Assembly: GCA_963824395.1 (NCBI GenBank)
Contig: CAWGPF010000001.1
Coordinates: forward strand, 1,612,001-1,676,000
Length of the DNA stretch: 64,000 nt
Reading direction: 5' to 3'
DNA from: 13-2-20CM-66-19 sp963824395
GTDB lineage: Bacteria > Pseudomonadota > Gammaproteobacteria > Steroidobacterales > Steroidobacteraceae
Below, one piece after another: positions 1 through 9,152 of the stretch. Under the pieces are notes generated by a model. That model made no database searches. It was not told where the DNA came from and saw only the letters and a program-made list of their open reading frames with translations. Made by a program: the position numbers and the translations under genes. How positions within the stretch are numbered: position 1 is the stretch's first letter; the number at the start of each line of letters is the position of its first letter.

Positions 1-1118
1 GCGAGGTCGAAGGCCTGCACCGCCATGTAGAAGCACTCCTCCGGATTGGCCGGGTACAGGCACACGTGGCGCGTATCCCCGTGGGAGGCGTAGGCGGCCG
101 CCATGAGGTCGCACTGCTGGGTGCGGGTGGGCATGCCGGTCGAGGGGCCGACGCGCTGCACGTCGAACACCACGGCCGGCACCTCCGCGTAGTAGGCGAG
201 CCCCAGGAACTCGTTCATCAGCGAGATGCCGGGTCCGGAAGTGGCGGTGAAGGCGCGCGCGCCGTTCCACATCGCCCCGATCACCATGCCGATCGAGGCC
301 AGCTCGTCCTCGGCCTGGATAAAGGCGAAGTTGCGCTTGCCACTCTCCTTATCGACACGCACGCGATCGGCGAACATCTTGAAGGCGTCCATGAGCGACG
401 TGGACGGGGTGATCGGGTACCAGGCGGCGACCGTGGCGCCGGCGAACACGCAGCCCAGGGCGGCGGCGGTGTTGCCGTCGATCATGATGTTGCCGGCGGT
501 CTTGTCGAGCTTCGCCACGTGCAGCGGCAGCGGGCAGCTGAAGTGCTCGCGCGCATAGTCATAGCCGAGCTGAATGGCCTTCATGTTGCTCTCGACCAGC
601 TGTGGCTTCTTGGCGTAGGTCTCGGCCAGGAGCTCGCGGATACGCGCCAGATCCAGGTCGAGCAGTGCTACGAGCACCCCCGCATAGCAGATGTTCTTCA
701 TCAGGATGCGGGTGCGCACCCCGTTGAAGTTCTCGTTGCACAGCCGTGCCAGCGGCACGCCGAGCACCGTGATGTCCTCGCGCTTGAGCAGCCCGGGCCG
801 TGGCCAGGTGGAGTCGTAGACGAGGTAGCCGCCGGGGGCGACTTCCTTGACGTCGCGCCCGTAAGTCTCGGCGTTCATCGCCACCATGATGTCAATCTGC
901 CCGGCGCGTGCGACGTAGCCGTCGCGGGTCACGCGGATCTCGTACCAGGTGGGCAGCCCCTGGATGTTGGAGGGGAAGTAGTTCTTGCCCATCACGGGAA
1001 TACCACTGCGGAAGATCGACTTCATGAGCAGTGTGTTGGCACTTGCGGAACCGGTACCGTTGACGGTCGCGATCTTGATGGTGAAGTCGTTGACGCGGCT
1101 TGGGGCTGTCTGGGTCAT
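1..1118 (-). CDS. korA: 2-oxoacid:acceptor oxidoreductase, alpha subunit with fused gamma domain (3' end outside window)
   Basis: Catalytic-subunit partner of a 2-oxoglutarate/2-oxoacid:ferredoxin oxidoreductase, which decarboxylates a 2-oxoacid to the acyl-CoA and reduces ferredoxin. The gene runs off the left edge, so about 372 residues are visible. The N-terminal part (about residues 10-190) is the gamma domain, with NGTGSASANTLLMKSIF near residue 20. The alpha domain follows, with the characteristic YPITPST motif near residue 232 and TSGPGISLMNE further on. This gamma-alpha fusion is the usual KorA layout; the thiamine-binding KorB should lie just outside the window. The ATG at 1118 is preceded by an AAGGAAA stretch and follows the FAD/Fe-S partner gene by 58 bases, so the two probably form one operon. 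Substrate specificity (2-oxoglutarate, pyruvate or branched-chain) cannot be read from the sequence. Confidence 0.88.
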   Translation of the reverse strand, partial: MTQTAPSRVNDFTIKIATVNGTGSASANTLLMKSIFRSGIPVMGKNYFPSNIQGLPTWYEIRVTRDGYVARAGQIDIMVAMNAETYGRDVKEVAPGGYLVYDSTWPRPGLLKREDITVLGVPLARLCNENFNGVRTRILMKNICYAGVLVALLDLDLARIRELLAETYAKKPQLVESNMKAIQLGYDYAREHFSCPLPLHVAKLDKTAGNIMIDGNTAAALGCVFAGATVAAWYPITPSTSLMDAFKMFADRVRVDKESGKRNFAFIQAEDELASIGMVIGAMWNGARAFTATSGPGISLMNEFLGLAYYAEVPAVVFDVQRVGPSTGMPTRTQQCDLMAAAYASHGDTRHVCLYPANPEECFYMAVQAFDL

Positions 1119-1176
1119 AGGTTTGGCGGAGTTTCCTTGGCCACGCCTTGGGGCAGCGCGCCCCGGCGGCGCATGC

Positions 1177-2991
1177 TCAGGCGATCTTGGGCTTCTTCGT
1201 CTCGATGGCGAGGGCTTCGGCCTGCGCGTGCGGCCAGTGCAGCGAGGACTTCTGCATGTCCCAGGCTGCCGTCGGGCAGCGCTCCGCGCACAGGCCGCAG
1301 TGCACGCACAGGTCCTCGTCCTTCACCATCACGCGCCCGGTCTGCGGCAGGCCGGCCGAGACATACAGCAGCTGGGTGAGGTTCTTGGCGGGGGCCTTGA
1401 GGCGGCTGCGCAGGTCAGCCTCGCTGCCATTGTGCGTGATGGTGAGGCAGTCGACCGGGCAGATGTCGATGCAGGCATCGCACTCGATGCACAGCTTCGC
1501 GCTGAACACGGTCTGCACGTCGCAGTTGAGGCAGCGCTGCACCTCCTGCTGCACCTGCTCGGCGGTGAAGCCGAGCTCGACCTCGATATTGAGCTTCTTG
1601 AAGCGCTCCTTGAGGGAGACGTGCGGCATGAGACGCCGCTCAACGGCGGTGTAATCGTTGGCGTAGCTCCATTCGTGCATGCCCATCTTGCGGCTCGCCA
1701 GGTTCATTCCCGGCGCCAGGCGCTCCCCGACCACCTCGCCCTGGCAATAGCGGTGAATGGAGATGGCGGCCTGGTGGCCGTGCTCGACCGCCCAGATGAT
1801 GTTCTTCGGTCCGAAGGCGGCGTCTCCGCCGAAGAAGACCTCCGCCCGGGTGGACTGGAAGGTGACCTTGTCGACGACCGGCACGTCCCACTTGTCGAAC
1901 TGGATGCCGAGGTCGCGCTCGACCCAGGGGAAGGAGTTCTCCTGGCCGATGGCGAGGATGACATCGTCCGCCGGCAGGAACTCCTCGCCCGCGACGCGCT
2001 CGGCCGTGATGCGGCCCTGCGCGTCCAGCTCGTACTCCATCTGGTCGAACAGCATGCCGGCGAGCTTGCCGTTCTCGATGACGAAGGCCTTGGGCGCGCG
2101 GTTGATGACGATCTGCACGCTCTCCTCCTCGGCGTCCTCCAGCTCCCAGATCGAGGCCTTGAAGAAGCCGCGCGGCTTGCGCGCCATGACCTTCACGCTC
2201 TCCGCCCCGAGACGCAGGCTCGTGCGGCAGCAGTCCATCGCCGTATTGCCGACGCCGATGATGAGCACGCGCTTGCCGATCTTGTCAGTGTGGCCGAAGG
2301 CCACCGACTCGAGCCAGGCAATGCCGATGTGGATATTGGCGGCGCCCTCCTCTCGACCGGGGAGGGTCAGCTCCTTGCCCTTCGGGGCGCCCGAGCCGAC
2401 GAACACCGCATCGTAGCCGCCCTTCTCGAGCAGCCCGCGCATGCTCTCGACCGGGGTGTTCAGGCGCAGGTCCACGCCCATACCGGTGATCATCGCAATC
2501 TCCTCGTTGAGGACGGCCGCGGGCAGCCGGAACGAGGGGATGTTGGTGCGCATGAGGCCGCCGGGCTCCCCGTACTGCTCGAAGACCGTGACCTCGTAGC
2601 CGAGCGGCATAAGATCGTTCGCCACCGTGAGGGAGGCGCAGCCGGCGCCGATGAGGGCCACCTTCTTGCCGTTCTTCAGCTTCGGCACCTTCGGCAGCCG
2701 CCCCGAGACGTCGTCGCGGTGATCGGCGGCGACGCGCTTGAGGCGGCAGATCGCGACTGGCTTCTCCTCGATGCGACCGCGGCGGCAGGCCGGCTCGCAC
2801 GGACGGTCGCAGACGCGGCCGAGGATGCCCGGGAAGACGTTGGACTCGCGGTTCACCATGTAGGCATCGGTGAAGCGGCCCTGAGCGATCAGTCGGATGT
2901 ACTCCGGGACATCCGTATGGGCCGGGCAGGCCCACTGGCAGTCCACAACTTTATGGTAGTAGTCGGGGTGCGAGGTATCGGTGGGTTCCAT
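1177..2991 (-). CDS. GltD-like FAD/[4Fe-4S] NAD(P)H:ferredoxin oxidoreductase, KorC-type partner of KorA
   Basis: 604-residue flavoprotein, related to the glutamate synthase small subunit, that would move electrons between NAD(P)H and Fe-S clusters or ferredoxin. The N-terminal cluster cysteines are C18, C22, C61, C65 and C69. An FAD-binding GAGCAS lies at 115-120 and an NAD(P)H site (IIGVGNTAMD) near residue 240. C-terminal cysteines comprise a CLNC at 487 and two ferredoxin-like motifs, CIECDACIDICPVDC (501-515) and CVHCGLCAERC (562-572). The extra C-terminal ferredoxin domain and position directly upstream of korA match the KorC-like reductase described with the 2-oxoglutarate:ferredoxin oxidoreductase of Thauera. 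No GltB gene is present, so a glutamate synthase role is unlikely. Direction of electron flow is not deducible. Confidence 0.85.
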   Translation of the reverse strand: MEPTDTSHPDYYHKVVDCQWACPAHTDVPEYIRLIAQGRFTDAYMVNRESNVFPGILGRVCDRPCEPACRRGRIEEKPVAICRLKRVAADHRDDVSGRLPKVPKLKNGKKVALIGAGCASLTVANDLMPLGYEVTVFEQYGEPGGLMRTNIPSFRLPAAVLNEEIAMITGMGVDLRLNTPVESMRGLLEKGGYDAVFVGSGAPKGKELTLPGREEGAANIHIGIAWLESVAFGHTDKIGKRVLIIGVGNTAMDCCRTSLRLGAESVKVMARKPRGFFKASIWELEDAEEESVQIVINRAPKAFVIENGKLAGMLFDQMEYELDAQGRITAERVAGEEFLPADDVILAIGQENSFPWVERDLGIQFDKWDVPVVDKVTFQSTRAEVFFGGDAAFGPKNIIWAVEHGHQAAISIHRYCQGEVVGERLAPGMNLASRKMGMHEWSYANDYTAVERRLMPHVSLKERFKKLNIEVELGFTAEQVQQEVQRCLNCDVQTVFSAKLCIECDACIDICPVDCLTITHNGSEADLRSRLKAPAKNLTQLLYVSAGLPQTGRVMVKDEDLCVHCGLCAERCPTAAWDMQKSSLHWPHAQAEALAIETKKPKIA

Positions 2992-3167
2992 TCACTGCCC
3001 GGCGCGGGTGCGCCCTGGGCCCTCGGGGCGAAAAAGGGATGGTGAGTATAGAGGCGCGCGGGTGAAATTCATCGTCGGTCCGGGGCAGTTCTCAAGGCGC
3101 GGCCGCGCGGTGGCTTGACATATGCTGCACCGCAGCAAAGCCCGCGTCCAGTCCCGCCTATACTTTC

Positions 3168-3539
3168 ATGATCATGACCGACCCCGTGCCGACCCAGATC
3201 CGCCTGCGCCGCGTGTCGCGCCTCCTGGAGGTGACCTTCAGCGACGGCACGCGCTACGAGCTGCCCTTCGAGTACCTGCGCGTGCACTCCCCGTCCGCGG
3301 AGGTCAAGGGACACGGGCCCGGGCAGGAAGTACTGGTGCGCGGCAAGGGGCAGGTTCTCATCGTCGCGGTCGAACCCGTGGGGCAGTACGCCGTCAAACT
3401 GGTATTCGACGACGGCCACGACACCGGCCTCTACACCTGGAAGTACCTGGCTGAACTCGGACGCGAACACGGGCAGAACTGGGCGCGCTACCTTGAGCGG
3501 TGCGCGCAGGCTGCGCCGGCGAGAAGTGCTGCCCCCTAA
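3168..3539 (+). CDS. DUF971 (GBBH-like N-terminal domain) protein
   Basis: Small protein of 123 residues made almost entirely of one DUF971 domain, the fold seen at the N-terminus of gamma-butyrobetaine hydroxylase. Recognisable family pattern: an early RLRRVSRLLEVTFSDG, the ELPFEYLRVHSPSAEV segment, and a late LVFDDGHDTGLYTWKYL. Stand-alone copies next to ubiE or hslVU are common in proteobacteria; related domains have been linked to iron-sulfur protein handling, but no function is established. It is followed by a 160-base gap and then ubiE on the same strand. The ATG at 3168 is used; an ATG two codons later is equally possible. Confidence 0.85.
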   Translation: MIMTDPVPTQIRLRRVSRLLEVTFSDGTRYELPFEYLRVHSPSAEVKGHGPGQEVLVRGKGQVLIVAVEPVGQYAVKLVFDDGHDTGLYTWKYLAELGREHGQNWARYLERCAQAAPARSAAP

Positions 3540-3699
3540 AAAGGAAGGGGCCGGACATTGCTGCCCGGCCCGCTCATCACAAGACCCCCTTAACGGCCGC
3601 GATTCTGCGCGCCGCGCGCCAGCAAATGCAACCGCCACTCGCACGCCCGGGGACCCCTGCCGGGGTGCCGATGCGTAGAATGCGTCCGAAATCCACCCG

Positions 3700-4461
3700 A
3701 TGCCTCAGCGAATGACAGACGACCGCTCCACCGATTTCGGTTTCCAGCGCGTGCCGCAGGCGGACAAGGCGGCCCGCGTGCGCGGCGTGTTCGACTCCGT
3801 GGCCGGCAACTACGACCTGATGAATGACCTGATGTCCGCCGGCTCGCACCGCCTGTGGAAGCGCTTCACGCTGGCGCTGGCGAACCTGCGGCCCGGACAA
3901 CGCGCGCTCGATGTGGCCGGCGGGACCGGGGACCTCGCCCGCGGGCTCGCGCAGCAGGTGGGCGCCCGCGGTCTCGTGGTGCTCACCGACATCAACGCCG
4001 CGATGCTCGCCCGCGGGCGCGACCGCCTCATCGATGCCGGCTGCATCGACAACGTGCGCTTTGTGCAGGCCAACGCCGAGCGCCTGCCCTTCCCCGACGG
4101 CAGCTTCGACTGCATCACCATCGGCTTCGGGCTGCGCAACGTCACCGACAAGCCGGCGGCGCTCGCTGCCATGCGCCGCGCCCTGAAACCGGGCGGGCAG
4201 CTGCTGGTGCTCGAGTTCTCGCGCCCCACTGCTCCCGGGCTCAAGCCCCTCTACGATGCGTATTCCTTCAAAGTGCTGCCGCTCATCGGCCGCATCGTCG
4301 CCGGGGATGAGGCCAGCTACCGCTACCTCGCCGAGTCGATCCGCATGCACCCGGACCAGGAAGGGCTCCTCCACATGATGCAGGGCGCGGGCCTCGAAGG
4401 CTGCCGCTACCACAACTTAAGTGGCGGCATCGTCGCGGTGCACCGCGGCTACCGCTACTGA
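3700..4461 (+). CDS. ubiE: Ubiquinone/menaquinone biosynthesis C-methyltransferase UbiE
   Basis: SAM-dependent methyltransferase of 253 residues that methylates the benzoquinol ring in ubiquinone synthesis (and demethylmenaquinol where present). The family signature FDSVAGNYDLMNDLMSAGSH is at 31-50, SAM motif I LDVAGGTGDLA at 70-80, and the late FGLRNVTDK plus LLVLEFSRP segments are intact. Length is normal. It heads a ubiE-ubiJ-ubiB cluster: ubiJ starts 8 bases after the stop. The ATG at 3700 is followed by a second ATG at 3712 that could also serve as start. No clear Shine-Dalgarno is seen for either. Confidence 0.95.
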   Translation: MPQRMTDDRSTDFGFQRVPQADKAARVRGVFDSVAGNYDLMNDLMSAGSHRLWKRFTLALANLRPGQRALDVAGGTGDLARGLAQQVGARGLVVLTDINAAMLARGRDRLIDAGCIDNVRFVQANAERLPFPDGSFDCITIGFGLRNVTDKPAALAAMRRALKPGGQLLVLEFSRPTAPGLKPLYDAYSFKVLPLIGRIVAGDEASYRYLAESIRMHPDQEGLLHMMQGAGLEGCRYHNLSGGIVAVHRGYRY

Positions 4462-4469
4462 GCCGCGCC

Positions 4470-5063
4470 ATGCTTAACAGCGCCATCGAGAACCTCCTCA
4501 ACCGCGGCCTGCCGCGCTCCCCGCGCGCGCGGGCGCTGTGCGCGGAGCTCTGCGGCAAGTCGCTCGCCATCGAGGCGCGCGACCTCACGCGCCTGCGCCT
4601 GCGCTGTAACGGCGCGACCCTCGAAGTGGTGCGCGACGCGGCGCCGGCGGATGCCAGCCTGAGGGGCGGCGCGCTGAGCCTGCTCGGCCTGCTCGGGGGT
4701 TCGCCGCAGGCGCTGCTGCAAAGTGGCGCGGTGACCATGGGCGGGGACACCGAACTGGCGCAGAAATTCCACCAACTGCTCGTGCTCCTCAGGCCCGACG
4801 CCGAGGAGGAGCTGTCGGTGCTCATCGGCGACGTGCCGGCGCACCAGCTGGCGCGCCTGGCGCGGCGCGGCCTCGACTTCGCGCGCCGCGCCGCGGATAC
4901 CGGCCTCAACAATGCGGCCGAATACCTCGGCCACGAGCGCGGCCATCTCGTGCCACGCGCCGAGGGAGAGCAGTTTCTGCGCGGCGTCGACGCGGTGCGC
5001 GAGGGCGTCGATCGCGCCGCCGCCCGCCTGGAAAATATCGCGCGGCGGCGCGGCGCGCAGTGA
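4470..5063 (+). CDS. ubiJ: Ubiquinone biosynthesis accessory factor UbiJ
   Basis: 197-residue SCP2-type lipid-binding protein. UbiJ belongs to the soluble complex that carries ubiquinone intermediates for the Ubi enzymes. The N-terminal SCP2-like half includes GSPQALLQSGAVTMGGDTEL, followed by a helical C-terminus ending in a basic RRRGAQ. Identity rests mainly on position: it lies between ubiE and ubiB, as in Escherichia coli, and its stop codon overlaps the GTG start of ubiB by 4 bases, implying translational coupling. Confidence 0.9.
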   Translation: MLNSAIENLLNRGLPRSPRARALCAELCGKSLAIEARDLTRLRLRCNGATLEVVRDAAPADASLRGGALSLLGLLGGSPQALLQSGAVTMGGDTELAQKFHQLLVLLRPDAEEELSVLIGDVPAHQLARLARRGLDFARRAADTGLNNAAEYLGHERGHLVPRAEGEQFLRGVDAVREGVDRAAARLENIARRRGAQ

Positions 5064-6694
5064 AACTGCGGGTCGTGATGCGGCTGCTGGAGATCCAGCG
5101 CGTGCTGCTTAAGCACGGCCTGGACGACTACATACGCGCGACGCACCTGTATCGCCCGCTGCGCTTTCTGTTCATCCTCTCCCCGGGCGTGTGGTTCACG
5201 CGGGCGCGTGCCGCGGGCCGCGGCGAGCGACTGCGCCTGGCGCTCGAGGAGCTCGGTCCGATCTTCGTGAAGTTCGGTCAGGCTGTGTCCACACGGCGCG
5301 ACCTGCTGCCAACGGACATCGCCGACGAGCTCGCGAAGTTGCAGGACCGGGTGCCACCCTTCCCCGGCAGCGCGGCGCGGGCGCTCATCGAGCAGGAGTA
5401 CGGCAAGCCGGTCACCGAGGTGTTCGCCGCATTCGATGAGGCCCCGCTCGCGGCCGCCTCCATCGCCCAGGTGCATGCGGCGCGCCTGCACGGCGGCGAG
5501 GAAGTGGTCGTCAAGGTGCTGCGGCCGGGCATGCATGCGGTGATCGAGCGCGACCTCGAGGTGCTGCACGCGCTCGCGGAGCTGGCGCAGCGCTACTGGT
5601 CGCAGGGCGCACGCCTGCGGCCGCGCGAGATCGTGGACGAATACCAGAAGACCATTCTCGATGAACTCGACCTGATGCGCGAGGCCGCCAATGCCTCGCA
5701 GCTGAAGCGCAACTTCGCCGGCTCGGACCTGCTGTATGTGCCGGAAGTCTACTGGGACTACTGCCGCACCGACGTCATGGTCATGGAGCGCATCCACGGC
5801 GTGCCGATCAGCGACATGGCGCGCCTCAGGGCCTCGGGCGCCGACATCGCGCGGCTGGCCGAAAACGGGGTGCGCATCTTCTTCACCCAGGTGTTCCGGC
5901 ACAACTTCTTCCATGCCGACATGCATCCGGGCAACATTTTCGTTCTGATCGATAACCCGGCGAGTCCGCGCTACGCAGCCGTGGACTTCGGCATCGTCGG
6001 CACGCTCGATCCGCGCGATCAGCATTATCTGGCGGAGAACTTCCTCGCCGTCTTCAACCGCGACTACCGGCGCGTCGCACAGCTGCACCTGGAGTCCGGC
6101 TGGGTGCCCGCGGATACCCGCGTGGACGAGATGGAGTCCGCCGTGCGCACGGTGTGCGAGCCGATCTTCGATCGCCCGCTGAAAGACATCTCCTTCGGGC
6201 GCATCCTGCTGCGGCTGTTCGAGATCTCACGGCGCTTCAACATGCAGATCCAGCCGCAGCTGATCCTGCTGCAAAAGACGCTGCTGAACGTCGAGGGTCT
6301 GGGGCGCGACCTGTACCCGGACCTCGACATCTGGAACACCGCCACCCCGATCCTGCGCGAGTGGATGCGCGAGCGCACCAGCGTCACGGGCCTGCTGCGT
6401 GCCCTGCGCACCCAGGCCCCTGAGCTCATGACGGCGGCACGCTCGCTGCCCCTCATCCTGCAGCGCCTGCTGCGCGAGCGGCCCGACGCCGCAGCCCGGG
6501 AGCAGGCCGCGCAGCTGCGCCAGCTGCGCCAGGACCTCGAGCGCATGCAGCGCCGCCGCGATGCGCTGCTGCTCGCGGTGCTGCTCCTCATCGGCGGCGG
6601 CACCTGGCTCGCGCTGGCGCGCGGCCATGCCTGGCTCGGCTGGACGCTGCTCGCCGCCGGGGCCGCCCAGCTCCTCTACGGACTGCGCAAGTAA
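5060..6694 (+). CDS. ubiB: UbiB, atypical kinase-like ATPase for ubiquinone biosynthesis
   Basis: 544-residue ABC1/ADCK family protein, needed for the hydroxylation steps of ubiquinone synthesis and thought to act as an ATPase that extracts lipid precursors from the membrane. The KxGQ motif (VKFGQAVSTRRDLLP) lies near residue 72, the Ala-rich nucleotide loop (AAASIAQVHAA) near 133, and the catalytic-type HADMHPGNIF near 288 with VDFGIVGTLD after it. Two hydrophobic C-terminal segments (about 505-540) anchor it in the inner membrane. It starts at a GTG overlapping the ubiJ stop (GTGA), and the next gene begins at the base following its stop. Confidence 0.95.
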   Translation: MKLRVVMRLLEIQRVLLKHGLDDYIRATHLYRPLRFLFILSPGVWFTRARAAGRGERLRLALEELGPIFVKFGQAVSTRRDLLPTDIADELAKLQDRVPPFPGSAARALIEQEYGKPVTEVFAAFDEAPLAAASIAQVHAARLHGGEEVVVKVLRPGMHAVIERDLEVLHALAELAQRYWSQGARLRPREIVDEYQKTILDELDLMREAANASQLKRNFAGSDLLYVPEVYWDYCRTDVMVMERIHGVPISDMARLRASGADIARLAENGVRIFFTQVFRHNFFHADMHPGNIFVLIDNPASPRYAAVDFGIVGTLDPRDQHYLAENFLAVFNRDYRRVAQLHLESGWVPADTRVDEMESAVRTVCEPIFDRPLKDISFGRILLRLFEISRRFNMQIQPQLILLQKTLLNVEGLGRDLYPDLDIWNTATPILREWMRERTSVTGLLRALRTQAPELMTAARSLPLILQRLLRERPDAAAREQAAQLRQLRQDLERMQRRRDALLLAVLLLIGGGTWLALARGHAWLGWTLLAAGAAQLLYGLRK

Positions 6695-8065
6695 GTGCAA
6701 CGCTCCCTCACGCACGGCTCCATACCGGCCGTGCTCTTCAAGTTCTCGCTGCCGATCCTGTTCGCCAACATACTGCAGTCGCTCAACGGCTCGGTGAATT
6801 CGATCTGGGTGGGACGCTTCCTCGGTGAGGCGGCCCTCACCGCGACCGCCAACGCCAACACGGTGATGTTCCTCCTGATCGGCGCGGCCTTTGGCGTCGC
6901 ACTGGCCTCCACCATCCTCATCGGCCAGAACATCGGCGCCAATAACCTCGTGCAGACCAAGCGCGTGGTGGGCACCAGCGCCACCTTCTTCCTCGGCATC
7001 TCCGTGGCGATGGCCATCACCGGGCTCGCCTTCTCGCGGCCGCTGCTCCTGGCGATGAGCACCCCGCCTGATTCGCTCGAGCTGGCGGTGAAGTACATGC
7101 GTGTGATCTTCCTGGCGCTGCCCTTCCTCTACCTCTATGCCTTCGTCATGGCGGTGCTGCGCGGCGCGGGGGACTCCAAGACGCCGTTCTATTTCATGCT
7201 GCTCTCGGTCGGCATCGACATCGTGCTCAACCCGGTGTTCATCTTCGGCTTTGGCCCCATTCCGCGCCTCGGCATCGCAGGCTCGGCGCTCGCCACCTTC
7301 GTAGCCCAGGCGGTGAGCCTCACCGCGCTTATCCGCCATCTGTACCGCCGCCGGCACATCCTGGCGCTGCACCAGCACGAACTTACCTATCTCAAGCCCG
7401 ACTGGACGATCATCGCCGTGCTCATCAGGAAGGGCATCCCGATGAGCGCGCAGATGCTGGTGGTGTCCCTGAGCGGGGTGTTCATGATCACCCTCGTGAA
7501 TCGCTTCGGCGTCGACACCACCGCCGCGTTCGGCGCCGCGCTGCAGATCTGGAACTACATCCAGATGCCGGCGTTCGCCGTCGGCATGGGGATCTCTGCC
7601 ATGAGCGCGCAGAACGTCGGCGCCGGTAAGTGGGAGCGCGTCACCCGCATCGCAGGCGTGGGCGTGCTCTACAGCGTCATGCTCACCGGTTCAGTCGTGC
7701 TGCTGATCGAAGTCCTCAACACCCATATCTTTGGCCTGTTCCTGCCGGCCGGCTCCAACGCGCTGCACATCGCCTCCCACATGAATCGCATCGTAACGGG
7801 CTCCTTCATCTTCTTCGGCATCTCGGTGGCCCTGTTTGGCGTGGTGCGCGCCACCGGCGCGGTGATCGCGCCGCTCGTGGTGCTGACCGTCTCACTCCTG
7901 GTGGTGCGCTTCCCGCTGGCGGTCCTGTTCCTGCCGCGCTACCAGGCGGACGCCGTCTGGTGGAGCTTCCCGATCTCCTCGGTGCTCTCGGCATTTCTCG
8001 CCTTCCTCTATTACAAGTTCGGCGGCTGGCGGCGCGCGCACCTGCTCCCCCTGCAGCCCAGTTAG
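6695..8065 (+). CDS. MATE family multidrug/cation efflux transporter
   Basis: 456-residue polytopic membrane protein with about twelve hydrophobic segments in two similar halves, as expected of the MATE (NorM/DinF) family, which exports drugs or metabolites in exchange for Na+ or H+. Typical features are the opening LPILFANILQSLNGSVNSIWVG, then LRGAGDSKTPFYFM and, in the second half, AQNVGAGKWERV. The GTG start directly abuts the ubiB stop, so it may be co-transcribed with the ubiquinone genes, although no functional link is evident. Substrate unknown. Confidence 0.88.
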   Translation: MQRSLTHGSIPAVLFKFSLPILFANILQSLNGSVNSIWVGRFLGEAALTATANANTVMFLLIGAAFGVALASTILIGQNIGANNLVQTKRVVGTSATFFLGISVAMAITGLAFSRPLLLAMSTPPDSLELAVKYMRVIFLALPFLYLYAFVMAVLRGAGDSKTPFYFMLLSVGIDIVLNPVFIFGFGPIPRLGIAGSALATFVAQAVSLTALIRHLYRRRHILALHQHELTYLKPDWTIIAVLIRKGIPMSAQMLVVSLSGVFMITLVNRFGVDTTAAFGAALQIWNYIQMPAFAVGMGISAMSAQNVGAGKWERVTRIAGVGVLYSVMLTGSVVLLIEVLNTHIFGLFLPAGSNALHIASHMNRIVTGSFIFFGISVALFGVVRATGAVIAPLVVLTVSLLVVRFPLAVLFLPRYQADAVWWSFPISSVLSAFLAFLYYKFGGWRRAHLLPLQPS

Positions 8066-8156
8066 CGGTACGCACCTCTCCCGAATTGCGTATTCGAAGC
8101 GCCGCTGCATCAGCGCAGAATCGGCTCCCACCTTCGCGCCCCCCGGAGAAATCGCC

Positions 8157-9146
8157 ATGCAATCCCGCAAGCTCGGCCGCGACGGCCCGACGGTCTCTGC
8201 CCTGGGCTTAGGCTGCATGGGGATGAGCGAGTTCTATGGCGCGCATGACGATGCGCAGTCCCTTGCGACTCTCGAGCACGCGCTCGACTGCGGGCTCAAC
8301 TTCCTCGACACCGCGGACGCCTACGGTCCGTTCAGCAACGAGGAGCTGGTGGGCCGCGCCCTGCGCGGCCGCCGCCAGGATGCCTTCCTCGCGACCAAGT
8401 TCGGCCTGGTGCGCGACCCGGCCAACCCCGCGGCGCGCGGCGTCGATGGCAGCCCGGGCTACGTGCACGCCGCCTGTGAAGCGAGCCTCAGGCGCCTCGG
8501 CGTGGCGCAGATCGACCTGTATTACCTGCATCGCGCCGACCCGCGGGTGCCGATCGAGGATACCGTGGGCGCGATGGCCGAGCTCGTGCGCGCGGGCAAG
8601 GTGCGCTACCTCGGGCTGTCGGAGGTCTCCGCCGCGACCCTCGAGCGCGCTCACCGCGTGCACCCGATCAGCGCGTTGCAGAGCGAGTACTCGCTGTGGA
8701 CGCGCGATCCTGAGGAGGGCGTGCTCGCGGCCTGCGAACGCCTCGGCGTCGGTTTCGTCGCCTACAGCCCCCTCGGCCGCGGCTTCCTGACGGGTGCCCT
8801 GCGCAAAATCGAGGACTTCGCAGCCGATGACTACCGGCGCATGAGTCCGCGCTTCCAGGGTGAGAACTTCACGCGCAACCTGATGCTGGTCGAGAAGGTA
8901 AAGACGCTCGCCAACGACAAAGGCTGTACGCCCGCGCAGCTGGCCCTCGCCTGGGTGCTGGCGCAGGGTGCGCACATCGTGCCGATCCCGGGCACACGCC
9001 GCATCAAGAACCTGGATGAGAATCTTGGGGCACTGCAGGTGAAGCTCAGCGCCGTCGACCTCGACACCATCGAGGCGGTGTTCCCGGCGGGGGTGAGCGC
9101 CGGAGCGCGCTACCCGGAGCCGATGATGCGGCTGCTGCAGGGCTAG
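8157..9146 (+). CDS. Aldo/keto reductase
   Basis: 329-residue NADPH-dependent (beta/alpha)8 reductase of the AKR13-like group that reduces aldehydes or ketones. The N-terminal ALGLGCMGMSEFYG is typical. The catalytic set is present: Asp in DTADAYG, Tyr56, Lys in ATKFGLV near 81, and His in YYLHRAD near 122. The C-terminal cofactor-binding IPGTRRIKNLDEN also fits. Upstream, CCCGGAGAAATCGCC supplies a Shine-Dalgarno before the ATG. It converges on the minus-strand trp cluster with a 6-base gap. Physiological substrate unknown. Confidence 0.9.
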   Translation: MQSRKLGRDGPTVSALGLGCMGMSEFYGAHDDAQSLATLEHALDCGLNFLDTADAYGPFSNEELVGRALRGRRQDAFLATKFGLVRDPANPAARGVDGSPGYVHAACEASLRRLGVAQIDLYYLHRADPRVPIEDTVGAMAELVRAGKVRYLGLSEVSAATLERAHRVHPISALQSEYSLWTRDPEEGVLAACERLGVGFVAYSPLGRGFLTGALRKIEDFAADDYRRMSPRFQGENFTRNLMLVEKVKTLANDKGCTPAQLALAWVLAQGAHIVPIPGTRRIKNLDENLGALQVKLSAVDLDTIEAVFPAGVSAGARYPEPMMRLLQG

Positions 9147-9152
9147 CGGCGC

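Noticed and set aside
985..3045. 686-codon plus-strand frame opposite the FAD/Fe-S reductase
   Set aside because: Opposite a gene with all cofactor motifs; the plus frame has only low-complexity Leu/Ala/Asp/His-rich sequence.
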